This document shows, piece by piece, positions 35,766 through 47,057 of a DNA stretch of 64,000 nt. The notes under the pieces were generated by a model. That model saw only the letters and a list, made by a program, of their open reading frames with translations, was not told the origin of the DNA and did no database searches. The position numbers were made by a program, and so were the translations under genes. Position 1 is the first letter of the stretch. Every line of letters begins with the position of its first letter. Origin of the DNA: Clostridium sp. CS001 (GTDB lineage Bacteria > Bacillota > Clostridia > Clostridiales > Clostridiaceae); assembly GCF_020443565.1 (NCBI RefSeq), contig NZ_JAIZZN010000001.1:186001-250000 (forward strand), read 5' to 3'.

Positions 35766-36724
35766 TTTATCAACTCTTTTTCTAATATTTCAATCAACTT
35801 CACTTTAGTTTCAGCAAAATTTCCTTTGGTGAAAAACCCTGCCGCTCTAATATGACCACCACCGTCAAATCCTTCTGCAACTTTACTTACATTAACTAAA
35901 GACTTAGATCTTAAACTTACTTTAACCCCATCTTCAGCTTCTTTTATAAGCACTGTAACTTCAACGGTCTCTATTGAAGACCCAAAAGTAATAACATCGG
36001 ATGTATCGTCAGATATCAAATTATATTTTATAATGAGATCTTTTGGTATATACATAATACACACCTTACCACTTAGTTCTAACGTCATATTACCAATAAC
36101 TTCTCCATAGAACTTTATCTTTTCAATTTTTTTATTTTCAAAAATTATCCTATGTATATTACTGAAATCTATGCCGGCATTAATAAGCTCACCTGCTATA
36201 GCATGAGTTACCGCTGTAGTGCTAGAATGTCTAAATGAACCGGTATCCGTAAGTAATGAAGTGTACAGACAAGCACTTATTTCCTTATCTAATTTTACAT
36301 CAAGAAGTCTAAGAACTTCATATACAATCTCTGCAGCAGCTGAAGCGCTTGTATCCACAAAATTTAAATCTCCATAAAATTCATTGGATAAATGGTGATC
36401 CAAATTAATTAGCTCAAATTTCTTATTATCAATACATAAATCTGCATTAATTCTTTTAAAATCACCACAATCTAATACTATTACACACTCTGTATCTTCT
36501 AATGGTTTATTTATTTCACCATTAATTTCATTTGAGCATGATAAAAATTTAAAAACTTCTGGAATAACTTCTTTTGAAATTATATATACTTCCTTATTTA
36601 TCTTTCTAAGTCCCATAAGCAATGCTAATGCACTACCTATGGAATCTCCATCTGGAGAAGTATGAAAAGTTATAGCTATTTTTTTAAATAGCTTTATTCT
36701 ACTAACAATATCACTAATCTTCAT
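35762..36724 (-). CDS. nrnA: DHH-family oligoribonuclease / pAp phosphatase
   Basis: Degrades short RNA oligomers and dephosphorylates pAp. The DHH domain has TSPDGDSIGSALALL and LDCGDF, then the motif LDHHLSNEFYGD; the DHHA1 end has GGGHIRAAGFF. I chose the ATG at 36724 (MKISDIVSRI), which gives 320 residues, close to Bacillus NrnA. It lies inside the last codons of rbfA and shares bases with its acidic tail. A longer frame reads through that tail and is unlikely. The ribosome binding site is poor (GATGATGAAG), so translation coupling to rbfA is likely. Confidence 0.9.
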   Translation of the reverse strand: MKISDIVSRIKLFKKIAITFHTSPDGDSIGSALALLMGLRKINKEVYIISKEVIPEVFKFLSCSNEINGEINKPLEDTECVIVLDCGDFKRINADLCIDNKKFELINLDHHLSNEFYGDLNFVDTSASAAAEIVYEVLRLLDVKLDKEISACLYTSLLTDTGSFRHSSTTAVTHAIAGELINAGIDFSNIHRIIFENKKIEKIKFYGEVIGNMTLELSGKVCIMYIPKDLIIKYNLISDDTSDVITFGSSIETVEVTVLIKEAEDGVKVSLRSKSLVNVSKVAEGFDGGGHIRAAGFFTKGNFAETKVKLIEILEKELIK

Positions 36725-37145
36725 TGTTATCTTCATCATCTTCATATTCTTCTTCATCATCTTCGTATAGTTCTTCATCAGTTTTTTCCTTATTCTTATC
36801 TTTTGCCTTTATCTGATTGAAGAGCCCCTCTAGATGTATTGCTTTTTCTATAGTTTCATCTACCTCTATAATAACTTGAGGTACATGTCTTAGTTTAACA
36901 TGAAGCCCTATTTCTTTCCTTATAAGGCTAGTTGAACTTTTAAGCGCTTGAAGAGTTTCTTTCTTAGAAAGTTCATTACCAAAAATACTAACATATACTT
37001 TTGTGTAGGTTAAGTCTTTTGTTGTCTCTACACTTATTACACTTACCATAGCACTAAGTCTTGGGTCTTTTATTTTGTTTTGAATTGTATTGCTTACTTC
37101 TTTTTTTATTTCTTCATTTATTCTACCGTTTCTATAATTAACCAT
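36714..37145 (-). CDS. rbfA: 30S ribosome-binding factor A
   Basis: A cold-shock-linked maturation factor for 16S rRNA. The KH-like core has GRINEEIKKEVSNTIQNKI, DPRLSAMVSVISVE and VKLRHVPQVIIEVDET. I chose the ATG at 37145 rather than the GTG 12 bp upstream, which touches the ribosome binding site. The 143-residue protein ends in an extra acidic tail (DEELYEDDEEEYEDDEDNNE) of about 25 residues. The tail overlaps the start of nrnA. Confidence 0.93.
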   Translation of the reverse strand: MVNYRNGRINEEIKKEVSNTIQNKIKDPRLSAMVSVISVETTKDLTYTKVYVSIFGNELSKKETLQALKSSTSLIRKEIGLHVKLRHVPQVIIEVDETIEKAIHLEGLFNQIKAKDKNKEKTDEELYEDDEEEYEDDEDNNED

Positions 37146-37166
37146 ACAACCCACCACTCCTTCTAA

Positions 37167-39233
37167 TTAAGTTAGTTTTGGTTTTATTTCTTCCATTATA
37201 AATGCTTCTATGATGTCGCCTTCTTTAATATCATTGAATTTTTCTATGCTTAATCCACATTCGTATCCAGCAGCAACTTCTTTTGCATCATCTTTAAATC
37301 TCTTCAATGAAGCGAGTGTTGATTCAGTTATTACTATTCCATTTCTAAGCACACGTACACTACTGTTTCTAGTGATTTTACCGCTTAGAACATAAGATCC
37401 TGCTATAGTTCCTACATTTGAAACTTTATATATTTGTCTTATCTCTACTCTACCTAAAACAACCTCTTTATATACAGGGTCCAAAAGTCCAAGCATTGCT
37501 AATTTTATATCATCAAGAGCATCATAAATTATTCTATAAGTTTTGATTTCTACGCCTTCTCTTTCTCCGATAATGACAGCGTTATTGTCTGGTCTTACAT
37601 TGAATCCAATAATTATTGCATTTGAAGCGGCTGCAAGTGTAACATCTGTTTCAGAAATAGCTCCAACTCCAGAATGAATAACTCTTACCTTTACATTATC
37701 AGTAGATAATTTCTCTAAAGATTGTCTTACAGCCTCTACAGATCCTTGAACGTCAGCTTTAACAATTACCCCAAGTTCTTTTACAGACCCTTCTTGTATT
37801 TGGCTATATAGATTTTCCATAGAAACTCTATTGCTAGTTTGGAAATATTCTTCTCTTGATTTTGCTTTTCTAGCCTCTGCCATAATCCTTGCAGTTTTCT
37901 CATCTTTAACTACATTAAATCTATCTCCAGCTGCTGGAACTTCTGATAACCCAAGTATTTCAACTGGTATAGAAGGACCTGCAGTACTTATTTTGTTACC
38001 CTTATCATCGAACATTGCTCTTATTCTTCCATAAGTTGAACCAACTATTATAGAATCGCCAGTTTTAAGTGTACCATTCTGTACTAATAAAGTAGCAAGA
38101 GGTCCACGACCTTTGTCAAGTTTAGATTCTATTAACGTTCCTTTTGCGCTTCTATTAGCATTTGCTTTTAGTTCTAGCATTTCTGCTGTTATCAATATCA
38201 TTTCAAGTAAAGTATCTATACCTTCTTTAGTATGAGCTGATACAGGAACACAAATTGTGTCTCCGCCCCAATCCTCTGAAACAAGACCAAACTCTGTTAA
38301 TTCTTGTTTAACCTTATCAATATTAGCTCCTGGTCTATCTATTTTGTTTATAGCTACTATCATTGGTACCTTTGCAGCCTTACAATGATTTATAGCTTCT
38401 TTAGTTTGTGGCATAATACCATCATCTGCAGCTACAACAAGTATAACTATATCTGTTATTTGAGCGCCTCTTGCTCTCATTGATGTAAATGCCTCGTGAC
38501 CAGGTGTATCTAAAAATGTAATTTTCTCTCCATTGATATTAACAGTATAAGCACCTATATGCTGTGTAATTCCACCTGCTTCTGTTTCAGTAACCTTAGC
38601 TTTTCTAATACAGTCAAGTAGTGATGTCTTGCCGTGGTCAACGTGACCCATAACTGTAACAACTGCTGGTTTCTTATCTGTTCCTAAATCAACGTCAATG
38701 TCCTCATCTTTAGCAATTTTTCCCTCTTCCTCATCTTTAAGTACTGCAGTTGCACCATACTTTTCTATTACTTTCTCAGCTGTATTGAAATCAATTTCTT
38801 GATTCATTCCAGCCATAACGCCAATGAAAATAAGTTGTTTTATTACTTCAACATAAGGCCTCTTAAGCTTATCAGCTAAATCTTTAACTGTTATAGTGTT
38901 TTCAATTACTACAAATTCATCATCTATGGCTTCAACGCCATTGTTGCCGTTTCCACTATCATCTCTGCCTTTTCTACCTCTTTTTCTAATAACAACTTTG
39001 TTAGCATCTTCGTTTGCTAAGTTTTCGTAATGTTCTACCGTTTCATTTTTGTCATCTTTAAGTCCTGAATTTTCATCGCTATAAAGTTCCTTTATTAATT
39101 CAGCATCCTCTTCCTCAATCACACTCATATGATTTTTGGCCTTTATACTAAACTCTTCGAATAGTACACTAATTAATTCTTTACTTGACACATCTAACTC
39201 TTTTGCTAATTCATATATTCTGACTTTTGCCAA
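37167..39233 (-). CDS. infB: Translation initiation factor IF-2
   Basis: A GTPase that places initiator tRNA on the ribosome. The N-terminal IF2N helices ([19 protein letters not shown] and [19 protein letters not shown]) precede the G domain with [19 protein letters not shown] and NKIDRPG. I chose the TTG at 39233, 5 nt after GGGGGTGA, giving MAKVRIYEL, which matches other clostridial IF-2 starts. The upstream GTG at 39242 overlaps that site. The 688 residues show a short basic linker, as in clostridia. Confidence 0.95.
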   Translation of the reverse strand: MAKVRIYELAKELDVSSKELISVLFEEFSIKAKNHMSVIEEEDAELIKELYSDENSGLKDDKNETVEHYENLANEDANKVVIRKRGRKGRDDSGNGNNGVEAIDDEFVVIENTITVKDLADKLKRPYVEVIKQLIFIGVMAGMNQEIDFNTAEKVIEKYGATAVLKDEEEGKIAKDEDIDVDLGTDKKPAVVTVMGHVDHGKTSLLDCIRKAKVTETEAGGITQHIGAYTVNINGEKITFLDTPGHEAFTSMRARGAQITDIVILVVAADDGIMPQTKEAINHCKAAKVPMIVAINKIDRPGANIDKVKQELTEFGLVSEDWGGDTICVPVSAHTKEGIDTLLEMILITAEMLELKANANRSAKGTLIESKLDKGRGPLATLLVQNGTLKTGDSIIVGSTYGRIRAMFDDKGNKISTAGPSIPVEILGLSEVPAAGDRFNVVKDEKTARIMAEARKAKSREEYFQTSNRVSMENLYSQIQEGSVKELGVIVKADVQGSVEAVRQSLEKLSTDNVKVRVIHSGVGAISETDVTLAAASNAIIIGFNVRPDNNAVIIGEREGVEIKTYRIIYDALDDIKLAMLGLLDPVYKEVVLGRVEIRQIYKVSNVGTIAGSYVLSGKITRNSSVRVLRNGIVITESTLASLKRFKDDAKEVAAGYECGLSIEKFNDIKEGDIIEAFIMEEIKPKLT

Positions 39234-39256
39234 ATCATTCACCCCCGAAATTTAAT

Positions 39257-39568
39257 TTATTCATTATCTTCATTCCATAAGCTAAGTAGCTTATCACTCA
39301 TTTTTTTATCATTTACACATAAAACGTTAATTTCTTCTCTACCTAAGCATTTACCTAACACTTCATTAGATACACCTTCTATAACAGGTATGTTATTCTT
39401 AACACTAAATCTTTGAAACTTTTCTTTAGTATTTGTTGAGCTTTCCTCAGATAAAATTATAAGGGTTCCTCTTCTATGTGAAAGCGCTTCTTCACACATA
39501 TTGTAACCTTCAATAACTTTTCCTGCTTTTTTAGTTAACCCTAAAAATTGAAAAAATTTATTATTCAT
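39257..39568 (-). CDS. ylxQ: L7Ae-family RNA-binding protein YlxQ
   Basis: A 103-residue L7Ae/L30e-fold protein (FFQFLGLTKKAGKVIEGYN, then GTLIILSEESSTNTKEKF). It probably binds kink-turn RNA. It lies between rnpM and infB in the nusA operon, as in Bacillus. It overlaps rnpM by 8 bp. The cellular role is not firmly known. Confidence 0.9.
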   Translation of the reverse strand: MNNKFFQFLGLTKKAGKVIEGYNMCEEALSHRRGTLIILSEESSTNTKEKFQRFSVKNNIPVIEGVSNEVLGKCLGREEINVLCVNDKKMSDKLLSLWNEDNE

Positions 39569-39845
39569 AATTTATCTTTTCCTCTTGATTTATCTGGTCT
39601 TTAAGACTTCCATAAATTTCTTCACTTACTTTTCCACCTAGGTTTCTTTCCAATCTTTTTGTTTTAAAAGATTTTTCAAAGCACTCTATATTCTTACAAA
39701 TATATGCACCTCTACCGGGTTTTTTTCCTGTTAAATCTATAGAGATTTCGCCTTCTTTGCTTCGAACTATACGTAGTAACTCTTTTTTACATTTCATTTC
39801 CATACAACCTGTACACATGCGCTGAGGTATTTTTTTAACTTTCAT
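39561..39845 (-). CDS. rnpM: YlxR/RnpM family RNA-binding protein
   Basis: A 94-residue protein with the conserved start KIPQRMCTGCMEMKCKKELL and the GRGAYICKNIECFEKSF motif. The family member RnpM binds RNase P RNA and modulates the enzyme. Its place between nusA and ylxQ is conserved. Confidence 0.9.
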   Translation of the reverse strand: MKVKKIPQRMCTGCMEMKCKKELLRIVRSKEGEISIDLTGKKPGRGAYICKNIECFEKSFKTKRLERNLGGKVSEEIYGSLKDQINQEEKINYE

Positions 39846-39856
39846 AAACCTATCAC

Positions 39857-40963
39857 CTACTCTTTAGTAATGGTTTCAACAAATTGTTCTTGAGTAACTT
39901 CAATTTCTTCCATCTTATATTGAGCTTGGGTTCTGCTTTTAATATCAATTTTCCAACCTGTAAGTCTTGCTGCCAATCTAACATTCTGGCCTTCTTTTCC
40001 AATAGCTAAAGATAATTGGTTATCTTCTACTATGACCTTTGCAGATTTAGAATTTTCATCAACCATTACATTCAATACTTTTGCAGGACTCAAAGCATTA
40101 GATATATACTCTTCAGGTTTTTTGCTCCATTTTATAATATCAATTTTCTCATTCCTTAATTCGTTAACTATATTTTGAACCCTAATCCCTTTTGGTCCAA
40201 CACAAGCTCCCATAGCATCAACATCTTCATCATTTGAATATACTGCAATTTTAGTTCTTGAACCTGCTTCCCTTGAAATACTCTTTATTTCAACAACTCC
40301 ACCAAAAACTTCTGGTACCTCAAGTTCAAACAATCTCTTTACAAGACCAGGGTGAGTTCTTGATACTCCTACCTGAGCACCTTTAGTTGTATTTTTAACC
40401 TCAACAATATATAACTTTAACTTTTCATTAAAATTATATTCTTCGCCAGGCATTTGCTCAGTAGCTCCAAGCACAGCTTCAATTTTACCTAAGTCAATAA
40501 ATACATTTCCTCTATCTTTCCTTATAACACTTCCCGTAACAATATCAAATTCTTTAGTGATAAATTCATTGTAAATAATATTTCTTTCAGCTTCTTTAAT
40601 TCTTTGAATAACTACTTGCTTTGCAGATTGTGCAGCTATTCTTCCAAATTTTCTTGGTGTAACTTCGATATCAACAACATCACCTAATTGATATTTAGGA
40701 CTATATTCTTTAGATTCTTCAAGAGATATTTCATTAGAATCGTCAAATACTTCTTCTACAACTGTTTTTTGTCCATACACATGTATTTCGCCTGTTTCTC
40801 TATTCATTGATACTTTTACACTTTGATTATTATTAGATAAAGTAGCAAAATTCTTCTTATATGCTGCAACTAATGCATCATCAATAGTTTCAAAAAGTAG
40901 TTCTTCACTGATGCCCTTTTGGTCTACAATTTCTCTCAATGCTTCAATAAATTCCTGATTCAT
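39857..40963 (-). CDS. nusA: Transcription termination/antitermination factor NusA
   Basis: Binds RNA polymerase and RNA to modulate pausing and termination. An N-terminal polymerase-binding domain (1-125) is followed by S1 (ITGSVIRKDRGNVFIDLG) and two KH domains (GACVGPKGIRVQNIVNEL and LAIGKEGQNVRLAARLTGW). The length is 368 residues, without the C-terminal acidic repeats of proteobacteria. It is in the rimP operon. Confidence 0.97.
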   Translation of the reverse strand: MNQEFIEALREIVDQKGISEELLFETIDDALVAAYKKNFATLSNNNQSVKVSMNRETGEIHVYGQKTVVEEVFDDSNEISLEESKEYSPKYQLGDVVDIEVTPRKFGRIAAQSAKQVVIQRIKEAERNIIYNEFITKEFDIVTGSVIRKDRGNVFIDLGKIEAVLGATEQMPGEEYNFNEKLKLYIVEVKNTTKGAQVGVSRTHPGLVKRLFELEVPEVFGGVVEIKSISREAGSRTKIAVYSNDEDVDAMGACVGPKGIRVQNIVNELRNEKIDIIKWSKKPEEYISNALSPAKVLNVMVDENSKSAKVIVEDNQLSLAIGKEGQNVRLAARLTGWKIDIKSRTQAQYKMEEIEVTQEQFVETITKE

Positions 40964-40976
40964 TTTAACTTCCTCC

Positions 40977-41438
40977 TTACAGCACTGGCTTCAAACTCAC
41001 AACAGAAATGTTTTCTCTAGGAATAGCTATATTATTCCCATCGTATTCAATTTCTATTTGCACATCAGAAAATCCTAGTAAATTACCTTCAAGTTTTTTC
41101 TTTCCTTCATATAGACTTTTTAAATCCACTAGTATGTTGTTTCCTATGTATTTTTCTAGATGATTATCACCATATAGAATTCTTTCAATTCCTGGAGATG
41201 AAACTTCTAAAAAGTAACTATCTGTTATTGGGTCCTCTACATCTAGTATTTCACTTGTGGCTCTACTAACTTTTTCACAATCTTCTAAAGATATGCCATT
41301 TGAACTATCTATATAAATTCTCAGGAAATTTTCTCCTGCTTCTTTTACATACTCTATATGATATAATTCGCAATTGTATTTTTCTACTATTGGCTCAGTT
41401 ATTTTTCTAAGTTTTTGTATCAAGGTATCATTTTTCAT
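40977..41438 (-). CDS. rimP: Ribosome maturation factor RimP
   Basis: A 153-residue 30S maturation factor. The N-terminal domain (GENFLRIYIDSSNGISLEDC) and the end of the first domain (SYFLEVSSPGIERILYG) match, followed by the Sm-like domain. It is the first gene of the operon rimP-nusA-rnpM-ylxQ-infB-rbfA-nrnA-truB-ribF. CTCCT-complement GGAGGG precedes the ATG. Confidence 0.94.
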   Translation of the reverse strand: MKNDTLIQKLRKITEPIVEKYNCELYHIEYVKEAGENFLRIYIDSSNGISLEDCEKVSRATSEILDVEDPITDSYFLEVSSPGIERILYGDNHLEKYIGNNILVDLKSLYEGKKKLEGNLLGFSDVQIEIEYDGNNIAIPRENISVVSLKPVL

Positions 41439-41504
41439 TTTAACACCCTCCTTTTATTAATATCTTCTACAATTATTACTATAATTAATCATAATATTAT
41501 AATT

Positions 41505-41528
41505 AAAACGCAACCATGAGTTGCGTTT
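41505..41528 (-). terminator. Terminator after polC
   Basis: Stem AACGCAAC / GTTGCGTT with a 5-nt loop. On the minus strand it ends in TTTTAATT. It lies after a second hairpin (41538-41560), about 130 bp after the polC stop. Confidence 0.75.
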
Positions 41529-41537
41529 CAATAAATA

Positions 41538-41560
41538 GAGAGTAGGACGACCCTACTCTC
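41538..41560. repeat. Second hairpin after polC
   Basis: GAGAGTAGG / CCTACTCTC with a 5-nt loop. It has no T tract of its own and could protect the transcript 3' end together with the nearby terminator. Confidence 0.6.
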
Positions 41561-41641
41561 TTACAATACAATTATCATCCATAACTAATATATATCATTC
41601 TATCATATAAAATTTGCTATTTCAAGGGTTAATTACATTTC

Positions 41642-44600
41642 CTAAAAAAACGATAATTGATTTGTGTCGGGCAGCCCCTTTAAACATCCATGTTTATCTA
41701 ATGTTTCAATGACTGTTTTAGAAACCTTGCAACGAATTCTTAAATCTTCTTTAGATATGAACTCTCCTTGCTCCCTAAGTAAAACTATACTTTTAGCAGC
41801 ATTTTCACCAACACCTTCAAGACTACTAAGTGGTGGCCTTATGGAATCATTTTCAATTGTAAATTTAACATCCTCAGATTTATAAAGATCCACATTCAGT
41901 AACTTTATCCCTCTTTTGTACATTTCATAGGATAACTCAAGAGTTGTAAGAAGTCCTTTTTCCTTTGTTCCTATATCATTACCAAGTGCCTCTAGTTCAT
42001 CCATCTTAAGTCTTATAGCTGCCTCACCTTTTACAATTAAATCAGCATCAAAGTCATCTGCCCTTACAGTAAAGTAAGTGGCATAATACTCCTTTGGATA
42101 ATAAACTTTATGGTAGGCTATTCTAACCGCCATCATTACATATGCAACTGCATGACCCTTAGGGAACATATATTTTATTTTTTTACATGATCCTATATAC
42201 CAATCCGGCACATCATTTTCTCTCATTACATTCTCATGGTCTTCCGTTAATCCCTTACCTTTTCTTACACTTTCCATAATAGTAAAAGCCGTCTTAGATG
42301 GAAGACCTTTGTATATCAGATATACCATTATATCGTCTCTTGTGGAAATACAATCTTTAAGTGTAGTAAATCCTTCCTTAATATAGTATTGTGCATTATT
42401 AATCCATACATCAGTACCATGAGACAATCCTGAAATTCGAACCAGGTCTGAAAAAGACTTAGGTTGTGTATCTAAAAGCATCTGCCTTACAAATTTTGTA
42501 CCAAACTCTGGTAGTCCATAACTTCCAACTTCGCAACCTAATTCTTTAATGGTAAGTCCTAAGGCCTCTGGTGATGTAAATAAACTTATAACTTTAGGAT
42601 CTGACAGTGGTATGGTCTTTGGGTCTAATCCTGTTAAATCCTGAAGCATTCGAAGCACTGTGGGATCATCATGCCCAAGTATATCAAGTTTTAGAAGTCG
42701 TCCACTTATGGAGTGATAATCAAAATGTGTTGTAATAATATCTGAATTTGGATCATCTGCTGGGTGCTGCACAGGGCAGAAATTATAGATTTCATTATCA
42801 CTAGGTACAACCATTATACCTCCCGGGTGCTGACCAGATGTCCTCTTGACACCAGTACATCCTTGGGTCAGTCTATCTATTTCAGCTTGGGGAACTATAA
42901 TGTTTTTTTCGCCTAAATATTTTTTTACATATCCATAAGCCGTTTTATCTGCAATTGTTCCTATAGTACCCGCCTTAAAAGTGAACCCCTTTCCGAATAG
43001 CACCTCAGTATACCTATGTATATCAGCCTGATTATCACCCGAAAAGTTCAAATCTATATCCGGTTCTTTATCTCCTTCAAAACCTAGAAAAGTTTCAAAT
43101 GGTATATCATGACCATCTTTTGTATATTGAAAGCCACAGCTTGGGCACTCCTTATCAGGTAAATCTGCACCCGATGCAATAGATCCATCTAAAATAAATT
43201 CGCTTTTTCTACAATTAGGACAAACATAATGAGGTGGCAATCCGTTAACTTCTGTTATATTAGTCATAGTGGCTACGAATGAGGATCCAACAGACCCCCT
43301 TGAACCTACTAAATAACCGTCTTCAAGAGATTTTGCTACAAGTTTTTGAGCTATTAAGTAAAGTACTGCATATCCATTATTTATTATAGAGTTTAGTTCT
43401 TTATCTAATCTTTTTTCAACTATTTCTGGCAAATCATCACCATATATAGAATGAGCTTTAGCTAATGTCATTTCACGAATTTCATCTTCTGCACCCTCTA
43501 TCTTAGGTGGATATGTCCCATCTGGTATTGGTTTTATCACTTCTATCATATCTGCAATTTTATTCGGATTATAAATTACTACTTCTTTGCACTTTTTTTC
43601 GCCTAAGTAAGAAAACTCTCTTAGCATCTCGTTAGTAGTTTTAAAATATAGTGGTGGTTGCTCCTCTGCATCTGAAAAGCCTTTTCCAGCCATTAAAATT
43701 CTTCTGAAAACTTCATCAGAAGGTTCTAGAAAATGCACATCACCTGTTGCCACTACAGGCAAATTATTTTTTTCCCCTAAATCACATATTTTTTTATTAA
43801 TTTCCATCAATTCACTTTCATCTTTTACCGTGCCATTTCTAATCATGAATTTATTATTATCTAAGGGTTGTATTTCTAAATAATCATAGAATTTTATAAT
43901 TTCCTTGATATCTTCTTCAGAACTTCCTTGAAGCACCTCTTTATATACTTGCCCCGCTTCGCAAGCTGATCCAATTATGAGACCTTCCCTATGTTTCTCA
44001 ATTAAAGTTTTAGGAAGTCTTGGTCTCCTATGGAAATGCTCTAAATTTGATATAGAAATAAGCTTATAAAGATTCTTTAAGCCCACTAGATCTTTTGCCA
44101 GAATAATAACATGATAAGTATTTGCTTTTTTTATATCGAAGTCACCTAAAAACTCGTTATTTAAAGTATTTAAATCTAAAATATTCTTTTCTTTTAATAA
44201 ACCGAAACAATGTAATAGTATCTCTGCAGTGGCTTTAGCATCATCTACAGCTCTATGATGATTTTCCAGTGATATACCTAAATGCTTAGCTATTGTATTT
44301 AACTTAAATCGTTTAAGAGTTGGAAATAAGTATTTAGCCAAAGGGATTGTATCCATAATTGGATTTTCAAACTTTAAATTTAATCTTTGAGAATTCTTTT
44401 TAATAAACGCAGTATCAAAGGCAGCGTTATGTGCTACTACAACGCTACCCTTTATAAACTCTAAAAATCTAGGAAGTATTGCTTCAATAGTGTCTGCATC
44501 TTCAACCATAGAATTTGTTATTCCTGTGAGCTCAGTAATTTTGTATGGTATATCTCTTTCTGGATTTACAAATTCATTAAAATTATCTACTATTACACCA

Positions 44601-45970
44601 TTTTCAATTTTAACTGCACCAATTTCAGTTATTCTATCATTCTCACTGGAAAGACCAGTTGTTTCTATATCAAAAACTACAAAACAATGTTCTAGACTTT
44701 CATTTTGATGATTAATGACAATCGGTACTCCATCATCCACTAGGTAGCCTTCTACGCCGTATATAACCTTAATCTTATGTTTCTTAGCTGCATCCATAGC
44801 TTCTGGGAAAGCTTGCACTACTCCATGATCCGTTATTGTTATGGCAGAATGCCCCCATTTAGCGGCTCTTTCAATAAGTTTTGACGTTGGGCTTAGTCCA
44901 TCCATGGCACTCATTTGTGTATGGAGATGAAGTTCCACTCTTTTTTCCTGTGCTGTATCCATTCTTTCTATTTTCTTTAGTTTAATTATATCCCTAGCCA
45001 TTAAAACAACTTCTTTTGCATAGGTATCATAACCTGCCTCTCCTCGTACTTTACAGTAAAGTCCAACTTTAATTTCTTCCATTAGTTTTTCTACATCCTT
45101 AGGTTTTGGAAAACACTTTACTGTAATGGAGCTTGAGTAATCTGTAATGTTAAAGGTTATGATTATTCTACCCGTTTTTGTTTCAACTATATTTACTTTA
45201 AAGATATCCCCACAGGCGCATACTATTCCTGAAGTTTCATTTATATCTTTAATAGTTGTTGCCTCACTGTTTATATTTCTTCCCATTATTGTATTCTCAT
45301 CAGCAATTTCATCTTTTTTATACTCTGGCCTACTATACTTATTTGAATTATTTCCACTACTTCCATTACTTTGGTTACTCTTTTGTGGCTTATCTCTTTT
45401 TTCTGTATTTATATTTTTTACTATTTCACTTATTATATTTTCCTGTTCTTTTTTTCCTGAATAATCTTCATTAGTGAGTTTACTATTATGTTCTAATTTA
45501 ACTAAAGAATTAATTCCGAACATATCGCTTATGGTATTCTTCATAAGCACTTCTATATTCTTATCTCTCAAAATCTTACACATAAAATCATTTCCACACT
45601 GTATTTTCAGTGCCCCATTCTCAATTATCCTAGAAGATTTAAGTAGACTATCTTTACTTGCTGGCTCTGAAATAGATATTACATTGACAACATCAAGCCA
45701 AAATTTATCTTTCACATCTTCTATAGTGGCATTTGATACGTCTTTGTAACAAATTAACTGTATATCCTCAAAACTACAGAATCGTTTTGATATAATATCT
45801 TTGATTAGTAGTTTCTTATTATCATCTATATCATCAAAGGACTTAATTATTACCCTTAACTTATTGCTCTTTTTAAGGTATTGAACCCTAAGTACCTTGA
45901 TATCATCTGTTAATGTCTCTTTATTTAAACTTAAATCACTTTTTAACATTTCAGCTAGGCTTACATTCAT
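41642..45970 (-). CDS. polC: DNA polymerase III PolC
   Basis: The replicative polymerase of low-GC Gram-positives, 1442 residues. An N-terminal domain and OB fold (about 1-340) precede a PHP domain ([34 protein letters not shown]) that is split by the DEDD proofreading exonuclease ([31 protein letters not shown]). The zinc finger (CPNCRKSEF and CPSCGFQY) and palm (DIDLNFSGD) follow. The exonuclease inside PHP is the hallmark of PolC against DnaE. The ATG follows AGGAGG. Confidence 0.98.
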   Translation of the reverse strand: MNVSLAEMLKSDLSLNKETLTDDIKVLRVQYLKKSNKLRVIIKSFDDIDDNKKLLIKDIISKRFCSFEDIQLICYKDVSNATIEDVKDKFWLDVVNVISISEPASKDSLLKSSRIIENGALKIQCGNDFMCKILRDKNIEVLMKNTISDMFGINSLVKLEHNSKLTNEDYSGKKEQENIISEIVKNINTEKRDKPQKSNQSNGSSGNNSNKYSRPEYKKDEIADENTIMGRNINSEATTIKDINETSGIVCACGDIFKVNIVETKTGRIIITFNITDYSSSITVKCFPKPKDVEKLMEEIKVGLYCKVRGEAGYDTYAKEVVLMARDIIKLKKIERMDTAQEKRVELHLHTQMSAMDGLSPTSKLIERAAKWGHSAITITDHGVVQAFPEAMDAAKKHKIKVIYGVEGYLVDDGVPIVINHQNESLEHCFVVFDIETTGLSSENDRITEIGAVKIENGVIVDNFNEFVNPERDIPYKITELTGITNSMVEDADTIEAILPRFLEFIKGSVVVAHNAAFDTAFIKKNSQRLNLKFENPIMDTIPLAKYLFPTLKRFKLNTIAKHLGISLENHHRAVDDAKATAEILLHCFGLLKEKNILDLNTLNNEFLGDFDIKKANTYHVIILAKDLVGLKNLYKLISISNLEHFHRRPRLPKTLIEKHREGLIIGSACEAGQVYKEVLQGSSEEDIKEIIKFYDYLEIQPLDNNKFMIRNGTVKDESELMEINKKICDLGEKNNLPVVATGDVHFLEPSDEVFRRILMAGKGFSDAEEQPPLYFKTTNEMLREFSYLGEKKCKEVVIYNPNKIADMIEVIKPIPDGTYPPKIEGAEDEIREMTLAKAHSIYGDDLPEIVEKRLDKELNSIINNGYAVLYLIAQKLVAKSLEDGYLVGSRGSVGSSFVATMTNITEVNGLPPHYVCPNCRKSEFILDGSIASGADLPDKECPSCGFQYTKDGHDIPFETFLGFEGDKEPDIDLNFSGDNQADIHRYTEVLFGKGFTFKAGTIGTIADKTAYGYVKKYLGEKNIIVPQAEIDRLTQGCTGVKRTSGQHPGGIMVVPSDNEIYNFCPVQHPADDPNSDIITTHFDYHSISGRLLKLDILGHDDPTVLRMLQDLTGLDPKTIPLSDPKVISLFTSPEALGLTIKELGCEVGSYGLPEFGTKFVRQMLLDTQPKSFSDLVRISGLSHGTDVWINNAQYYIKEGFTTLKDCISTRDDIMVYLIYKGLPSKTAFTIMESVRKGKGLTEDHENVMRENDVPDWYIGSCKKIKYMFPKGHAVAYVMMAVRIAYHKVYYPKEYYATYFTVRADDFDADLIVKGEAAIRLKMDELEALGNDIGTKEKGLLTTLELSYEMYKRGIKLLNVDLYKSEDVKFTIENDSIRPPLSSLEGVGENAAKSIVLLREQGEFISKEDLRIRCKVSKTVIETLDKHGCLKGLPDTNQLSFF

Positions 45971-45995
45971 TAGTATTCCTCCTGAGAAGATCCTG

Positions 45996-47045
45996 TTATA
46001 ATTTATCTATCTCGCGGATAAGTTCTTCCACTAAATCTTCTTCCTTTACAGTTTTTATTATTTCACCTTTTTTAAATATGAGACCAACTCCGTTACCCCC
46101 GGCAATTCCAATATCTGCTTCCCTTGCTTCACCTGGTCCGTTAACAGCGCATCCCATTACTGCAATCTTTATTTTCTTATCACAACTTGCAAGTCTTGCC
46201 TCTACTTCATTTGCAATTTTAATAAGATTAATTTGAGTTCTTCCACAGGTTGGGCAGGATACAAATGTAATTCCTTCATTTATATATCCTAAGGTTTTTA
46301 ATATTTCTATGCCAACCTTAACCTCGTCTACTACCTCTCCAGTTAGAGATACCCTTATAGTATCACCAATTCCATCTGCTAAAAGCGCACCAATTCCCAC
46401 ACTTGACTTTATGGTTCCTCTCCATGTAGTTCCTGCTTCTGTAACTCCTAAATGAAGAGGATAATCTACTTTACTTGATATTAATTTATAACTTTCAATC
46501 ATCATAACTACATCAGAAGATTTTATAGAAATAACTATATCATAAAAATCTAAACTTTCTAGTATTTTAACATGCCTTAATGCACTTTCAACTAACGCCT
46601 CTGCACATACATGACCGTACTTTTCAAGAATATCCTTTTCAAGGGACCCTGAATTCACACCAATTCTAATGGGAATCCCCTTTTCTTTAGCAGCTTTTGC
46701 AACTAATTGTATTTTATCGTGGCTACCAATATTGCCTGGATTAATTCTTAATTTAGATATTCCGTTCTCAATGGATTTTAAAGCTAGTCTATAGTCAAAA
46801 TGAATGTCAGCAACTAAGGGTATATGTATGCCCTTTACTATGTCCTTAATAGCCTCAGCCGCTGTCATATCAGGTACAGCGCATCGCACAATGTCACAGC
46901 CTGCCTTTTCTAACTGCAGAATTTGATTTATAGTAGCTTCTACATCTCGTGTATCAGTGCTAGTCATCGACTGCACCGATACCTTTGAATCTCCACCTAT
47001 AAATATATTTCCAACTTTAATCTTTTTCGTTTCTCTTGTTTTCAT
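45996..47045 (-). CDS. ispG: 4-hydroxy-3-methylbut-2-enyl diphosphate synthase
   Basis: An iron-sulfur enzyme, the next-to-last step of the MEP isoprenoid pathway. Motifs are [25 protein letters not shown], and the cluster cysteines in [10 protein letters not shown] and [13 protein letters not shown] chose the ATG at 47045, 9 nt after AGGAG, over the ATG touching that site. It forms a unit with dxr and cdsA/uppS upstream. Confidence 0.95.
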   Translation of the reverse strand: MKTRETKKIKVGNIFIGGDSKVSVQSMTSTDTRDVEATINQILQLEKAGCDIVRCAVPDMTAAEAIKDIVKGIHIPLVADIHFDYRLALKSIENGISKLRINPGNIGSHDKIQLVAKAAKEKGIPIRIGVNSGSLEKDILEKYGHVCAEALVESALRHVKILESLDFYDIVISIKSSDVVMMIESYKLISSKVDYPLHLGVTEAGTTWRGTIKSSVGIGALLADGIGDTIRVSLTGEVVDEVKVGIEILKTLGYINEGITFVSCPTCGRTQINLIKIANEVEARLASCDKKIKIAVMGCAVNGPGEAREADIGIAGGNGVGLIFKKGEIIKTVKEEDLVEELIREIDKL

Positions 47046-47057
47046 AGTACTCATCTC

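Noticed and set aside
36725-36778. Longer nrnA start reading through the rbfA tail
   Set aside because: The extra N-terminus is Met/Lys-rich and comes from the GATGAAGA repeat in another frame. The shorter form matches the NrnA family length.
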